DNA of 64,000 bases from Chloroflexota bacterium (lineage in GTDB: Bacteria; Chloroflexota; Anaerolineae; UBA4142): NCBI GenBank assembly GCA_023381515.1, contig JAMCQI010000035.1:33035-97034 (forward strand). Reading direction: 5' to 3'. Under the pieces are notes generated by a model. It had not been told where the DNA came from and ran no database searches. It worked only from the letters and a program-made list of their open reading frames with translations. The translations under genes were made by a program, and so were the position numbers. Shown piece by piece: positions 41,185 to 51,015 of the stretch (positions are counted from its first letter, which is position 1; each line of letters begins with the position of its first letter).

Positions 41185-43761
41185 CTATCTCCGCTTGCTC
41201 CACACTCCCCAGCCGATCAGCCCCAGAACCGTTATCGCTAGTAATGCCTCGCCCATCTTGAACGAGCCGGGATCGTAGACAAACCGCACGTGATGCGTCC
41301 CCGCCGGGACCGCTACTCCCCGGAACAAGAAATCCGTCCGGAGGACGCTGACCTCCTGATCGTCCACCCATGCCCTCCAGCCCGGGTAGAACACTTCGCT
41401 CAAGACAAGTATGCCCGCCTGCTCCGCGCTTGTTTCGACCACAATCTCATTCGGTCCGTAGCCCACAATTCTCGCGTGGCCTCCGGTTCCCCGCCCGGTC
41501 CCGACCGCCGTTGGACTTGAGCTATCCAGCGGGTTCTTGCCCTCTACGACGGCCGTCTGCGCGGGATCAAAGCCATTGGCGTGGATCGCGTCCAAGGCCT
41601 GGCCCTGCCCCACCGCGACCACCTTGGAGACGAGCGAGGCGCGCGGCAGCGCCTGCACATTTTCGAAAATGTCGAACGACGGGTCGCCCCCATACGCGAG
41701 CTGGAACTTGGTCCGGTCGAGCGGCACTCCCTTGCGCCCGATCAGATACCGTATGTTAAGCAAGTCATACAGCGCGGTCGAGCGGCTACCCAGCGACTGC
41801 CAATAGCGATCAAAATCGGCCAAGACGAGTGGGTTATCGCCGTTGATATCGTACAGGCCGTGCAGGATGGAGGCGTCCGCGGGCCAAGCGCTGTCCACCC
41901 CGGTCCCGCGCGCGTCGATTCGAGATAGGCCGGCATTGCCCTGGAGAAACGCGACCGCCTCCGGATGGCTGTAGGCGCGCGTGGGATCTTCCGTGCTGAC
42001 ATCCACATTCGCCCCGAGCGAATAAAGATCAAAAAAGACGAGCGCGAGCGCGAGAATCGCCCATGTCCGGCGATGGAAATATCGCGTCGCCCGCGCGAGG
42101 ATCAAAGCGACCGACAGAGCCAAGAGCAAAATGAACAACGCCATCCCGTTCGCGGCATTCGCCATCCGCTCAAACAAGACCGGGTCCTGTCCCTGCCCCA
42201 AGATCAATATGACATACGTGGTCGCTCCCGCCGTCGCCGCAATAATCCCAAACGCCCACGGCGCCGCGCGCACAAACCGCTTGAACCGAATTTCGCTGGC
42301 CCTCGGGAGGGTATGCAGCATTTCCTCAAACCCAAAAGCCGCGAGGACGGCCAGCGCAAAGTCAAACAGATAGATAAAGCGGGCCGGGGCGCGCAGCTGT
42401 CCAAACCCCGGGACGAACTGGTAGAGCCAGCCGTGCAAAATGCCATATCCGCCCAACGCCAAGCCCAGTCCGATCAATGCCAGCAAACCGAACGCTCGCG
42501 TTGGACGATCACGGCGCAGGATGAGCGCGAGGAGGACAAGAAGGAGCGGGAGAATGCCCAGGTAGCCAACCTCGACGCGCGGCCAGGGCGCCCATGCATT
42601 CTGCGGCCCCCGCCCAAAAAAGCTGGGGACCACGAGGCCGATCAATTCAGCGGGGGGTAGAGAATAATCCGCCGCTTGCTCATAGCTGAATTCTGCGCGC
42701 ACTGTGTGCTGCGACATCTCGATGCCCGGCAGCAACGTCGGCGCGCTCAGTCCAAAGGCGACCACGCCCAGGAGGACGAGCAACAGGAGAGGATAGGCAG
42801 CTGATTGCGCCCAATCCACGGCATTGGAACGATTGCTCCCCGCCAAGTGCCCGGGGTCTCCGCTTCGCTCCGAGATTGCAGCTTGCAGATTGGACCTGGC
42901 GGTGTCGCTCCTCTGCTCCTCCGCCCCCTTGCCCTTTGGCTTCTTGCGCTCTGTCATCTCCCATATCGCAAGCAAGACCAGTGTCATCACGATAAACAGA
43001 AACGCTTGCGGATGACCGGCGAAGAATGCGAATGCGAGGAACACTCCTCCCACCGCTGCCAGGCTGGGCCGCCGGTCCGTCACCCCCCTGCGATAAAAGA
43101 GCAAGACGAGCGGCATCCAAGCCGCCACAGCAATCAAATTCAAATTTCCAAAATGCGTCACGAACAAGTCGCTGAACTCGAACGCCACAGCACCAAAGAG
43201 CGCTGCGGCCATCGACAGCTGCTCGCCAGCAATGCCCCCAGTCTCAGATTCTGTCTTGCCTCCTCTGGGCTCCCCGAACTCCTCGCGGTTTCCAGCGAGG
43301 TGGTCCCCTTCTCCCTTGCACTCTCTCCATCTACCCCATCGCAAGAACGCGTACATCCCTGCTCCCGCAATGAAGAAATGTAGGATCGAGAGCAGTTCCA
43401 AGTCGCGGAAAGTCAGCGGGGAGGAAAGGAAAAAAGTGAGGAGGTTCAGAGGATAGAAAATGCCGGACTGCGCGTCCCCCACAAACGGGGCTCCGGCAAA
43501 CAAATAGGGATTCCAGAGTGGCATGACGCCGCGGCGCCACCACGCCGCCGCGAACGAGTAGGTCGGGTAGAGGAATTGAGCGAGGTCGCCGCCGCCCGCC
43601 GGCATCCACACGTTCGTCGTGAACACGAGCCGCCAGAAAAAGCCGGCGGTTCCCGCCCCGATTAGCCCGATCACGAACCAATCACGCCAGAGAGGCCGCC
43701 GCCAAATCAGCGTGGCTGTCAAAACGATGAACCAAAAAATGGCGGCGAGAACCAAGATCAT
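41185..43761 (-). CDS. YfhO family membrane protein
   Basis: 858 aa from ATG 43761; an in-frame TTG at 43806 would add 15 residues. About a dozen membrane helices, with the family-typical loop RDLELLSILHFFIAGAGMY and a long extracellular insertion. C-terminal YfhO signature: LVLSEVFYPGWRAWVDD, LFRGVAVPAGTHHVRFVYDP, followed by a last helix. B. subtilis YfhO has been linked to lipoteichoic acid glycosylation; a glycosyltransferase-type role with a polyprenyl-phosphate sugar is likely. Last gene of the glycan operon. Confidence 0.85.
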   Translation of the reverse strand: MILVLAAIFWFIVLTATLIWRRPLWRDWFVIGLIGAGTAGFFWRLVFTTNVWMPAGGGDLAQFLYPTYSFAAAWWRRGVMPLWNPYLFAGAPFVGDAQSGIFYPLNLLTFFLSSPLTFRDLELLSILHFFIAGAGMYAFLRWGRWRECKGEGDHLAGNREEFGEPRGGKTESETGGIAGEQLSMAAALFGAVAFEFSDLFVTHFGNLNLIAVAAWMPLVLLFYRRGVTDRRPSLAAVGGVFLAFAFFAGHPQAFLFIVMTLVLLAIWEMTERKKPKGKGAEEQRSDTARSNLQAAISERSGDPGHLAGSNRSNAVDWAQSAAYPLLLLVLLGVVAFGLSAPTLLPGIEMSQHTVRAEFSYEQAADYSLPPAELIGLVVPSFFGRGPQNAWAPWPRVEVGYLGILPLLLVLLALILRRDRPTRAFGLLALIGLGLALGGYGILHGWLYQFVPGFGQLRAPARFIYLFDFALAVLAAFGFEEMLHTLPRASEIRFKRFVRAAPWAFGIIAATAGATTYVILILGQGQDPVLFERMANAANGMALFILLLALSVALILARATRYFHRRTWAILALALVFFDLYSLGANVDVSTEDPTRAYSHPEAVAFLQGNAGLSRIDARGTGVDSAWPADASILHGLYDINGDNPLVLADFDRYWQSLGSRSTALYDLLNIRYLIGRKGVPLDRTKFQLAYGGDPSFDIFENVQALPRASLVSKVVAVGQGQALDAIHANGFDPAQTAVVEGKNPLDSSSPTAVGTGRGTGGHARIVGYGPNEIVVETSAEQAGILVLSEVFYPGWRAWVDDQEVSVLRTDFLFRGVAVPAGTHHVRFVYDPGSFKMGEALLAITVLGLIGWGVWSKRR

Positions 43762-43835
43762 GAGTAAAGCTCGAGTACGAGCTTGGGCTCTAGCATGGGC
43801 TTGCAATCAATCATGCGCTTGCGCTCGACGATGAG

Positions 43836-44453
43836 CTACGGCTCGAGGATGAACGCACGCGTGCTGCTGCCTGTCTTCCAGTACAGCATCAAACCCGAAT
43901 CGTCCTGCGCGATCTGGAAAATCAGATCGCGGTTCAGACTCTTGCCGGGTGCCACCGCGTCTTTGGGCGTCAATAGAGTGTCGATCGTGACCGTGGGAGG
44001 ATTGGCGTCATAGGTCAGGCCGCCATCTCCCTTGACCTTGAAATCGGCCGGATTAAGCGAGATCGGCTCCCCGGATGTCTTCGTGTTGCGGGCCGTGATG
44101 GAGACAAGAATAAACTGTTGATTAACCGGCATATTGGCCAACCCTTCGACGCGCAAGGGACGCTCCAGGCCGACGACTTGCATTTCCAGCCCGCTCTCCG
44201 CCCGCACCCTCACCTTCAGCGGCACTGGCGCGTTCTGGTCGAGCGTGGGTGTCGGGCCGGCTTGAGCGGCGGACGGCATGAGATTCGGCAAAGAATTGCC
44301 CAGGAATTCAAAGGCCACTACGGCTCCTCCACAGACACAGCAAATCAGAACGATGCCGATGACTGCGGGCAGGAGATAGGGCGGGGGCTTTGGTCGACGT
44401 GTTGGTTTGACGGCTCCCAGGTTACGGTATCGCGATTCCTTCGAAAAGTACAC
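43836..44453 (-). CDS. DUF4352-like membrane-anchored protein
   Basis: 205 aa from GTG 44453 (GGAG eight bases upstream), overlapping the preceding GT39 gene by 32 bases. A cytosolic basic N-terminus precedes one membrane segment (YLLPAVIGIVLICCVCGGAV), a short linker, and a beta-sandwich resembling DUF4352/immunoglobulin-like domains (QQFILVSITARNTKTSGEPI; SLNPADFKVKGDGG). The function is unknown; an accessory role in the glycan operon is possible. Confidence 0.7.
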   Translation of the reverse strand: MYFSKESRYRNLGAVKPTRRPKPPPYLLPAVIGIVLICCVCGGAVVAFEFLGNSLPNLMPSAAQAGPTPTLDQNAPVPLKVRVRAESGLEMQVVGLERPLRVEGLANMPVNQQFILVSITARNTKTSGEPISLNPADFKVKGDGGLTYDANPPTVTIDTLLTPKDAVAPGKSLNRDLIFQIAQDDSGLMLYWKTGSSTRAFILEP

Positions 44454-46434
44454 GATTCGACTCCACTGGCGCGCCCTGAGCATCAAAGACAGGAACCCGC
44501 GCGCCTGTTCCTAGAGTGTACATTCCTGCTTCGATCTGGTACTCGCCCCGCGGCGCGTCCGCCGGTACGGCGAGCTGATACTCGTCGATCACTACCTCGC
44601 CCGCCTGCCATCGGGAGGTGGGGTACGATCCCTGCCCGGGCTGCCCATCCATCTGTGCCCAAACGGGAGAGTTTGTGGCGGGGTTCTGTGGGCCGAGCAG
44701 GTGGACGAAAACCGTATAGTCCGCGCGGCTCTCGGCAATGCTTCCCCAGTACAACCGGACGTCAATCGTCCGGCCCGCCGGCCCATTTTCTTGCGCGACG
44801 TCATACCCGATGAGCTCAATCGTATCCCCCAGCCGAGCATGTACGAGCTTTTCCGGCGCCACCTGGGCGGGTCCCGCTGCTTGAAAGAGGAGGGCGTAAG
44901 GATGGCCGGTGAAATCAAACAGCGTATTGACGATGCTGCCCATCGGAAAGAGCTTTGCGAGCCGCGCGGCCGAGCTGGGATCCTCCCGCGTGATGATCGC
45001 GTAAGATGCCTCCTGGCCCGCCGGCGGAAGCACAGTGACGTGTCTTCCGTCAAAACTTTGCACATCCCGCCCGTTCAGCCCGAACCGGAGCGTGTAGTGT
45101 TCTGCGCTCTCCGGTGAGATGTAGACCAGTTCTTTGGCCGGAAGGTCGCGCACATCTCGGGCCAACGCGAGCAGGCCCACGTCGAATGAATCGAAAAGCC
45201 CTGTCCGCGTGCCCCACGTGTCAAAATAGTCATGGAAGGTCGAGTACGCGCTCGCGGCCAGTCCCAAGACGAGCACCAAAGCAAGCACCGGGCGCGGCAC
45301 ATGCACCCAATGCCAGAGCGACACGAATCCAAAGGCAGTGATCAGCGCGACGACGGGCGGGAGACCAATCGTGCGGCCGAAATGCGGCGCAAAATCCGTG
45401 AGCACGCTCGGCAGCGCCATGACGCCGAGCCAGATGAGCATAAAGCGCGCTTCTGCCCGGCGGATCCGCAGAACGCACGCGCCCAGTCCGGCGACAAACC
45501 CGATGGCGAGGAAGGGATCGAGCACCGGTCGCCCCGGAAGGTTGCTCCGCGGGTTCTTATCGCCGTGCACGAAGAACATGCCCGCGACCTGTGCAACATT
45601 ATTGAGCAGCGCCTGCGGCCCTGACGAAGTGACCATCACTTCGTTCGGGCGCTCGACGAATTCGCCGGGATGCGTCGCAAAGTATAACCCAAGCGGGGAA
45701 AAAACCAAAACTGACACCACCGCGAGAACGACTAGCCCCCGAAGGTACTTGCTCCAAAATCCCCGCTGCACGACTAACTCAACTCCGATGACGAGAACGA
45801 AAACGCCGGGCACGAACAGCGCCGACTTGTAGGTGTATTCCGTCCCCGCGCCAAACAGGCCGGCGAGCGCAAAATCCAATATCCGCCCGGTCCGAAAGCC
45901 TCGCCACAAAAAGACGAGGGAGAGGGTCAACATCAGAGGCAAGAGAACAGGTTCCATGCCCAGGCGGCTAAAGTTCAGGTGCCAGTAGAGAATCGCCAGA
46001 ATGAATGCGGCCAGCGCAGCGGCGTAGACCTCCTCGCTCCTTGATGCGCTGGTCCTTCCCGCCGCCGCGTCCACCGGCTCTCCCCTGTCCAACAGCCGCC
46101 TGAACATCTCCCGCCCCAGCACATACAGTGCTGCCACGGTAACAATTCCTGCGATCGCCGAGACGAGCCGCAGCGCCCACGGACTCACACCCAGTAGGCC
46201 AAACGAGACCGCCGCCAAGTACATGTGCATTGGCTCTTCCGCCATGTTGCCGCTGAAAAAGATAGGGCGCTCTGTTCCCGCCAGCACCCTCTGCGCTTCC
46301 ACGGCGTCGAAGGCTTCATCGTAGTGGAGACCCGGCGGCAGTTGGTCCAGTCGGTAGACGCGCAGAAACGCCGCCACCAGAAGGATCGCCGCAACTAGAC
46401 CCAATTCCACCCATCGCGTTCTCGTCAAGATCAC
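44422..46434 (-). CDS. GT39-type membrane glycosyltransferase
   Basis: 670 aa from GTG 46434 (AGGAGA upstream). About ten to eleven helices; the first loop motif LPPGLHYDEAFDAVEAQRVL (Asp-Glu) matches the catalytic loop of PMT/ArnT-type (GT39) enzymes that use polyprenyl-phosphate sugars. After the membrane part there is an extracytoplasmic domain (about 530-668) with repeated beta strands (TIELIGYDVAQENGPAGRTI, GYTVFVHLLG-like, VWAQMDGQPGQG). The same domain ends the other GT39 protein of this operon. Confidence 0.85.
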   Translation of the reverse strand: MILTRTRWVELGLVAAILLVAAFLRVYRLDQLPPGLHYDEAFDAVEAQRVLAGTERPIFFSGNMAEEPMHMYLAAVSFGLLGVSPWALRLVSAIAGIVTVAALYVLGREMFRRLLDRGEPVDAAAGRTSASRSEEVYAAALAAFILAILYWHLNFSRLGMEPVLLPLMLTLSLVFLWRGFRTGRILDFALAGLFGAGTEYTYKSALFVPGVFVLVIGVELVVQRGFWSKYLRGLVVLAVVSVLVFSPLGLYFATHPGEFVERPNEVMVTSSGPQALLNNVAQVAGMFFVHGDKNPRSNLPGRPVLDPFLAIGFVAGLGACVLRIRRAEARFMLIWLGVMALPSVLTDFAPHFGRTIGLPPVVALITAFGFVSLWHWVHVPRPVLALVLVLGLAASAYSTFHDYFDTWGTRTGLFDSFDVGLLALARDVRDLPAKELVYISPESAEHYTLRFGLNGRDVQSFDGRHVTVLPPAGQEASYAIITREDPSSAARLAKLFPMGSIVNTLFDFTGHPYALLFQAAGPAQVAPEKLVHARLGDTIELIGYDVAQENGPAGRTIDVRLYWGSIAESRADYTVFVHLLGPQNPATNSPVWAQMDGQPGQGSYPTSRWQAGEVVIDEYQLAVPADAPRGEYQIEAGMYTLGTGARVPVFDAQGAPVESNRVLFEGIAIP

Positions 46435-46476
46435 GCTCTCCTAAAACAGAACCTGGAGCCCCATTTGCTCATTTGT

Positions 46477-48417
46477 TCATTTGTCTTTCACACTTATTCT
46501 TTCCAACAGCACCCGGTCCTGCTTCAGCCGCTGTCCGTTCGCATCGAATGCTTGCAACCGCTGGAGCGTCACCGGGTCGTACATTCCAACCTCAAGTTCG
46601 TAAACCCCGGGAGGAATATTCCCAGGCAATTCCAACCCATAAAAGTCGTCGATCGCTTCGCCTGCTTTCCATCCTGTAGTGGGCCGCGCTCCCCCCACCG
46701 GCTCGCTGTCCATCTGCGCCCAGACGGTCGAACCGGTCTCCGGGTTGAGCGGTCCCGTCTCAGGGTCCGCGATCAAGTGCGTGAAAACCGTATAGCGCCG
46801 GTCGATGGTCGAATCCGTCTGCCAATGGAGGGCCAGCCGAATCGTCTCCCCCGGCTTGAAATCCGTCCGGTCGAGACTATACCCGACCAGTCGAATGTGG
46901 TCGCCCAGGGTCACGTCCGTCGAGTGCGTCACCTCCGCCGATGAGCTGCTTGGCATGACGTACAGGCTCAGACTCGCGTCTACATAGCCGCGGAACAAGC
47001 TCTTGTACGCGTTCGCGCCCAACCAACGCTCGAGATACCCGGTGGGATCATATTCGGCTGGATTCCCATACATCACAAGCCATAGCCGGTCGTGGGTGTG
47101 TGCAATCTCCGCCAGTTGCTGGCGCGTGCTCGGATCCTCGAGCGGGGCGCCATCGGGCAGGAAGAAAGCCGGCACCCCATGCGGAGCATAGTACTTGAAA
47201 AGCGGCTTTTGGAGCGGATTGTTCAGAATCAACGCGTCCCCGTTCTGCGCATGGCTCGTCACAAAAGCCATCATTTGGCCATATTTGCCTTTCGCGTACG
47301 CATCGTTCCAATAGTAATTGGAGAGAGAATACGCGTTCAAGGCGACCGCGATCACCACGGCGCCGGCGGCGAACGGTAGAGCACGAGAGCCAAGATCATC
47401 TAAACCTAGCGCGGCGACGAGATAAAAGCCGGGAAGGGCCAGGAGAACGTACCGCTCATAAAAAAAGGGCAGGATGGGATTGACGAGCCAGGCGATAAAC
47501 ACGGGCACGACCATGTACGTCGGGGCGAGCCACAGCGCCGATCTCTTGCCGCGGACGGTCGCAAGAATCCCAAGGGCGATGATGACAAAAAATGCCGCTC
47601 CGGCTATTTGCGCGATTGGAAAATCCGTCGTGAGGCCGTTGCTGAACGCCAGGAGCGTCTTGCCGAAAATCAGTTCGATGCCCTGCCACCCCCACTCTTC
47701 GAAACGTGTGCTGGCTTTGCTGCCGAGAAAGGAGGACTGGACGACGATCCAAGGGACGTAGGCAGCGATGAGGAGCAACTGCAGCAAGGCCCACCGGGCC
47801 AACCCTTTGCGGTCCTTGCGGAGCCTCGCCAGGACAAAAAGGTTCTCCGCCGCGAGGACAAAAAAGGCATAATAGTGCGTGTAGAGCGCCGCCGCGGTGG
47901 AGAACCAATAGGCGATGGCCGTCCCTCTTCCCATCCGATTCCGCGTCCCGGCCGGAATGAGCCGGAGCGTGAAATAGACGGACACGAGCGCGAGCGCGGT
48001 GACCAGCTCATACATCCGAGTCTCTTGGCTGTAATAGATCAGGAGCGGGGATACGGTCGCCAGGATTGCTGCCACCCATGGCAGCCGCGGGCGCTTCGGG
48101 TCGAGCCGCCGCGCCAATGCCCAGAGGAGTGGAACGACGAGGGTGCCGACCAGGGCAGAGAGGAGCCGCGTCGAAAAGGCGCTTGTGCCCGCCAGTCGAA
48201 GCCAGAAAAAGAGAAGGAGGGGATAAAAGGGAGGGTGCGTGTCTGCTGCGCCCGCGACCACCTGAGGCAGCGGTCTCAGACTGAGATCTATGCTAAAGGC
48301 CTCATCCCCCCAGATGTCCTGCGTTCCGATTCCGTGCAAGCGCAGGGCCAGCGCCAGGAGGAGAACGATCAGGAGGAAGAGGGACGCGCGCCACGAGACC
48401 TTTCGCTTTTCGTCCAA
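46477..48417 (-). CDS. GT39-type membrane glycosyltransferase
   Basis: 646 aa from TTG 48417 (no ATG or GTG in frame nearby). First loop DIWGDEAFSIDLSLRPLPQV with Asp-Glu, then helices including PLLIYYSQETRMYELVTALA (a family signature). The C-terminal extracytoplasmic domain (about 510-640) is the same as in the neighbouring protein: GDHIRLVGYSLDRTDFKPGE, STVWAQMDSEP and PGVYELEVGMYDPVTLQRLQ. It probably transfers a sugar from a lipid carrier to an envelope acceptor. Confidence 0.85.
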   Translation of the reverse strand: MDEKRKVSWRASLFLLIVLLLALALRLHGIGTQDIWGDEAFSIDLSLRPLPQVVAGAADTHPPFYPLLLFFWLRLAGTSAFSTRLLSALVGTLVVPLLWALARRLDPKRPRLPWVAAILATVSPLLIYYSQETRMYELVTALALVSVYFTLRLIPAGTRNRMGRGTAIAYWFSTAAALYTHYYAFFVLAAENLFVLARLRKDRKGLARWALLQLLLIAAYVPWIVVQSSFLGSKASTRFEEWGWQGIELIFGKTLLAFSNGLTTDFPIAQIAGAAFFVIIALGILATVRGKRSALWLAPTYMVVPVFIAWLVNPILPFFYERYVLLALPGFYLVAALGLDDLGSRALPFAAGAVVIAVALNAYSLSNYYWNDAYAKGKYGQMMAFVTSHAQNGDALILNNPLQKPLFKYYAPHGVPAFFLPDGAPLEDPSTRQQLAEIAHTHDRLWLVMYGNPAEYDPTGYLERWLGANAYKSLFRGYVDASLSLYVMPSSSSAEVTHSTDVTLGDHIRLVGYSLDRTDFKPGETIRLALHWQTDSTIDRRYTVFTHLIADPETGPLNPETGSTVWAQMDSEPVGGARPTTGWKAGEAIDDFYGLELPGNIPPGVYELEVGMYDPVTLQRLQAFDANGQRLKQDRVLLERISVKDK

Positions 48418-48436
48418 AGGGGAAGAGCTGCCTCCG

Positions 48437-50059
48437 TCAGGTGCCGGGATAAGGATTGCCCGATGCCAGAAGCTGCGCGAACAGTTGGTCTATGGCATAC
48501 GCATCGCTTCCCGCAATATGCCGCACTGCACATCCGACGGCAATCAGGGCCTGCTCGTCGGCCCCTCCAATCGCGTTCGCGCCGACAATCGTGACATTCG
48601 CGGCGCCCTTGGCCTCCGCGACGCTAAAGCCCACCGTCGGCGCAAAGCGGCCAATATAGTCTAGCGCCAGGATCAAGTTCGTTCGAGTCGCCAACTGCTC
48701 GGGAGACCCGAAAAGCAAATAGTGGACGAGAGGCTTGTCGGCAGCGGGCGCAGCCGCGGGCTCAAACGCAAAAGCCTGAGCGCCCACCGTGCGGCTTGCG
48801 TCGAAGGTTCCTTTGCCGTTCCCGTTGCCATTCCCATTTCTTCCGTTTGAGCTCGGGCCGGACTGCACAACGTGTGCGTCCGCGCTCGCGCGTTTGGCGG
48901 GCGCGGTTGGAGCCGGCTGGCGCGGCGACGCGCCTTGGGCAACTCTCCCAGAGTTGTCTTCCCGGTGGCCGGGCGCTGTTCGGAAAGTATAATCCACGCG
49001 GGTGGTGCTGTTTCCAGTGCCGTCGAGCACGATGTTCGACGCAATAACCCCGCCGCCAGTCACCGAGACGCTGTACGCGCCAGCGGCGAGGTGATTGAAC
49101 GCATATTTTCCATCCCTGTCCACCATCGTCGTCTGTGTTTCCGCTTCTGACGCGAGCGTGACGTGCACCCCCGGCGCTGCGTTCGCGATCGTTCCGACGA
49201 TGGAACTGAAAGCCGTGTTTTCATCCGAGATCACTTTGGCCCACGTCACGAGGAAGCTGACATACCGGTTCATCGGCAGGCCGACGCCGACGATCTTGTC
49301 GCTCGGGATGCCGGTGCGGTTTCTTCCCCGCACATCCGGGTCGCCAACCCAGGCGCTGTAGGGACCGGGCCCCAATCTCGGATTCCACGGCGCCGTGCCG
49401 GAATACAGCCCATTGCTCGCCATCCCATCCCCATCCGTGTAAGCCTGCGGAGGAATGTCATATGGCGCACGGCCCTGAAAATCCAACTGGATGGGCACGC
49501 CCGGCATCGGCTTGCCGCTCTGATCGACGACTCGATAATGCAGACTGTGAGTTCCGCCCGCCTGGGTCTCATCCTGGTACTCGGCAGCCACGACCTTCCA
49601 GTAAGGCTGGCCGGGCGCGATGCCTGTCACGGGAGCCACCGTTATGTTCATGGCGGATAGCCGCGGGTCCCACTGTAGCGTGGGTACTTTGATTTCCGGC
49701 CCACCTGTCTCGGAGGCTTGGATCGTTCCCATGGTCCAGATCGTACTCCCTTTGGGAAAATGAAACTGGATCGGATCACTCTGCAGCGTTCCGTCTTTGC
49801 CGACGAGTTGCATCCAATAGTCTCGGTCTTCGGGCATCGGGCCGACGAGTACAAAGTATTCCAGCATCCCCGATGCGTTCGTCATACGAAAGGGGAAATC
49901 GTCAGTAAACGAAGGAGGAGCGCCATCCGGCGGAGGTCCGGCCCAGACCTTGACGTGGGCATTGGCGACCGACAAACCATTCTCATCCCGCACAAAAAGA
50001 CGGATCAAGTTTTCGGGATGCGTTTCAACTGTCGGGGGAGCCGTCAATTGATACCACAT
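48437..50059 (-). CDS. Hypothetical Ig-like/carboxypeptidase-regulatory-domain protein
   Basis: 540 aa from ATG 50059 (GGAGG upstream). There is no signal peptide. It begins with Ig-like beta domains (NLIRLFVRDENGLSVANAHV), a middle domain (HSLHYRVVDQSGKPMPGVPI), and a carboxypeptidase-regulatory-like domain (GKYAFNHLAAGAYSVSVTGG). A Gly/Asn-rich linker (GNGNGNGNGK) leads to a C-terminal helical domain (PLVHYLLFGSPEQLATRTNL). The last part looks cytosolic, so the protein's location is uncertain. First gene of the minus-strand envelope operon; divergent from NAD kinase. Confidence 0.65.
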   Translation of the reverse strand: MWYQLTAPPTVETHPENLIRLFVRDENGLSVANAHVKVWAGPPPDGAPPSFTDDFPFRMTNASGMLEYFVLVGPMPEDRDYWMQLVGKDGTLQSDPIQFHFPKGSTIWTMGTIQASETGGPEIKVPTLQWDPRLSAMNITVAPVTGIAPGQPYWKVVAAEYQDETQAGGTHSLHYRVVDQSGKPMPGVPIQLDFQGRAPYDIPPQAYTDGDGMASNGLYSGTAPWNPRLGPGPYSAWVGDPDVRGRNRTGIPSDKIVGVGLPMNRYVSFLVTWAKVISDENTAFSSIVGTIANAAPGVHVTLASEAETQTTMVDRDGKYAFNHLAAGAYSVSVTGGGVIASNIVLDGTGNSTTRVDYTFRTAPGHREDNSGRVAQGASPRQPAPTAPAKRASADAHVVQSGPSSNGRNGNGNGNGKGTFDASRTVGAQAFAFEPAAAPAADKPLVHYLLFGSPEQLATRTNLILALDYIGRFAPTVGFSVAEAKGAANVTIVGANAIGGADEQALIAVGCAVRHIAGSDAYAIDQLFAQLLASGNPYPGT

Positions 50060-50157
50060 TGCATCCTCCGCATGCGGAGATCTCACACGTGGTGCGTGCA
50101 TATTATAGCATACATTCCTCTTTGTGATATAATTCAAGAAAAGGTTCGCAAGGGAAA

Positions 50158-51003
50158 ATGGCCAAGTCTTTTCTTCTCATGCACCATCCCAAGGTGACGC
50201 GCTCGCGTCTTCTCGCAGAGGAATGGGCCGCCCAACTCGTCGAACTCGGCGCCCGCGTCCTGGTGGTCTCCGCCTGGGAGGATTCGGAGGTCGCCCGCTC
50301 CGTGCAACAGATTGATCTCGCCATTACCCTGGGCGGGGATGGCACCATTCTGCGTGCCGCGCGTCAATGCGCCACTTCGCACGTCCCCATCTTGGGTGTC
50401 AAGATGGGACGCGTCGGTTTTCTCTCCGAGATCGAGCCCCAGCAATTCAGCGCCCGCGCCCTCGTCGAAGGCAACTATTGGATCGAAGAGCGGATGATGC
50501 TCCATGCGATTTCGCGGCGCGACGGCAAAGAGATGGGCACCTTCGACGCGCTCAATGATGTCGTCGTCGGACGCGGCAGTCTCGCCCGCGTGATCCGCTT
50601 GAACACCTATATCGACGGCGACTTTTTAACCAATTTTGTTGCCGACGGCGCGATCGTCGCCACCGCGACCGGTTCGACCGCCTATGTCTTTGCCGCCGGG
50701 GGTCCCATTCTGGCCCCGGAGGTCAAAACCCTCGTGCTTGTCCCGGTGGCGCCCTACCTGAGCCAAATCAAATCGCTTGTCCTTCCCGAAGGCTCGCGTG
50801 TCATGTTTCGGCTGGAGACCGACCATGGCGGCATCCTGACCATCGATGGGCAAATCGATATCGAGCTTCTGGACGGAGACGAGGTCACCGTCGCGGCCAG
50901 CCCCAATGTCGCTCTCTTTGCCCGGTTGCGGCCCCGCACCTATTTCTACAGCACACTGGTCCACCGTTTGCGTGAGCGGAGTGTGGAAGAAGAAAAAGAA
51001 TAG
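50158..51003 (+). CDS. nadK: NAD kinase
   Basis: 281 aa. The diagnostic GGDGT motif is in ITLGGDGTILRAARQ. Conserved strands: GVKMGRVGFLSEIE, ALNDVVVGRGSLARVI, VADGAIVATATGSTAY and PVAPYLS, with the final GGILTIDGQIDI. It phosphorylates NAD to NADP. It shares a transcript with the downstream AOR gene (12-base gap). AAGGG lies a few bases ahead of ATG 50158. Confidence 0.95.
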   Translation: MAKSFLLMHHPKVTRSRLLAEEWAAQLVELGARVLVVSAWEDSEVARSVQQIDLAITLGGDGTILRAARQCATSHVPILGVKMGRVGFLSEIEPQQFSARALVEGNYWIEERMMLHAISRRDGKEMGTFDALNDVVVGRGSLARVIRLNTYIDGDFLTNFVADGAIVATATGSTAYVFAAGGPILAPEVKTLVLVPVAPYLSQIKSLVLPEGSRVMFRLETDHGGILTIDGQIDIELLDGDEVTVAASPNVALFARLRPRTYFYSTLVHRLRERSVEEEKE

Positions 51004-51015
51004 AGGAGTAACTAT

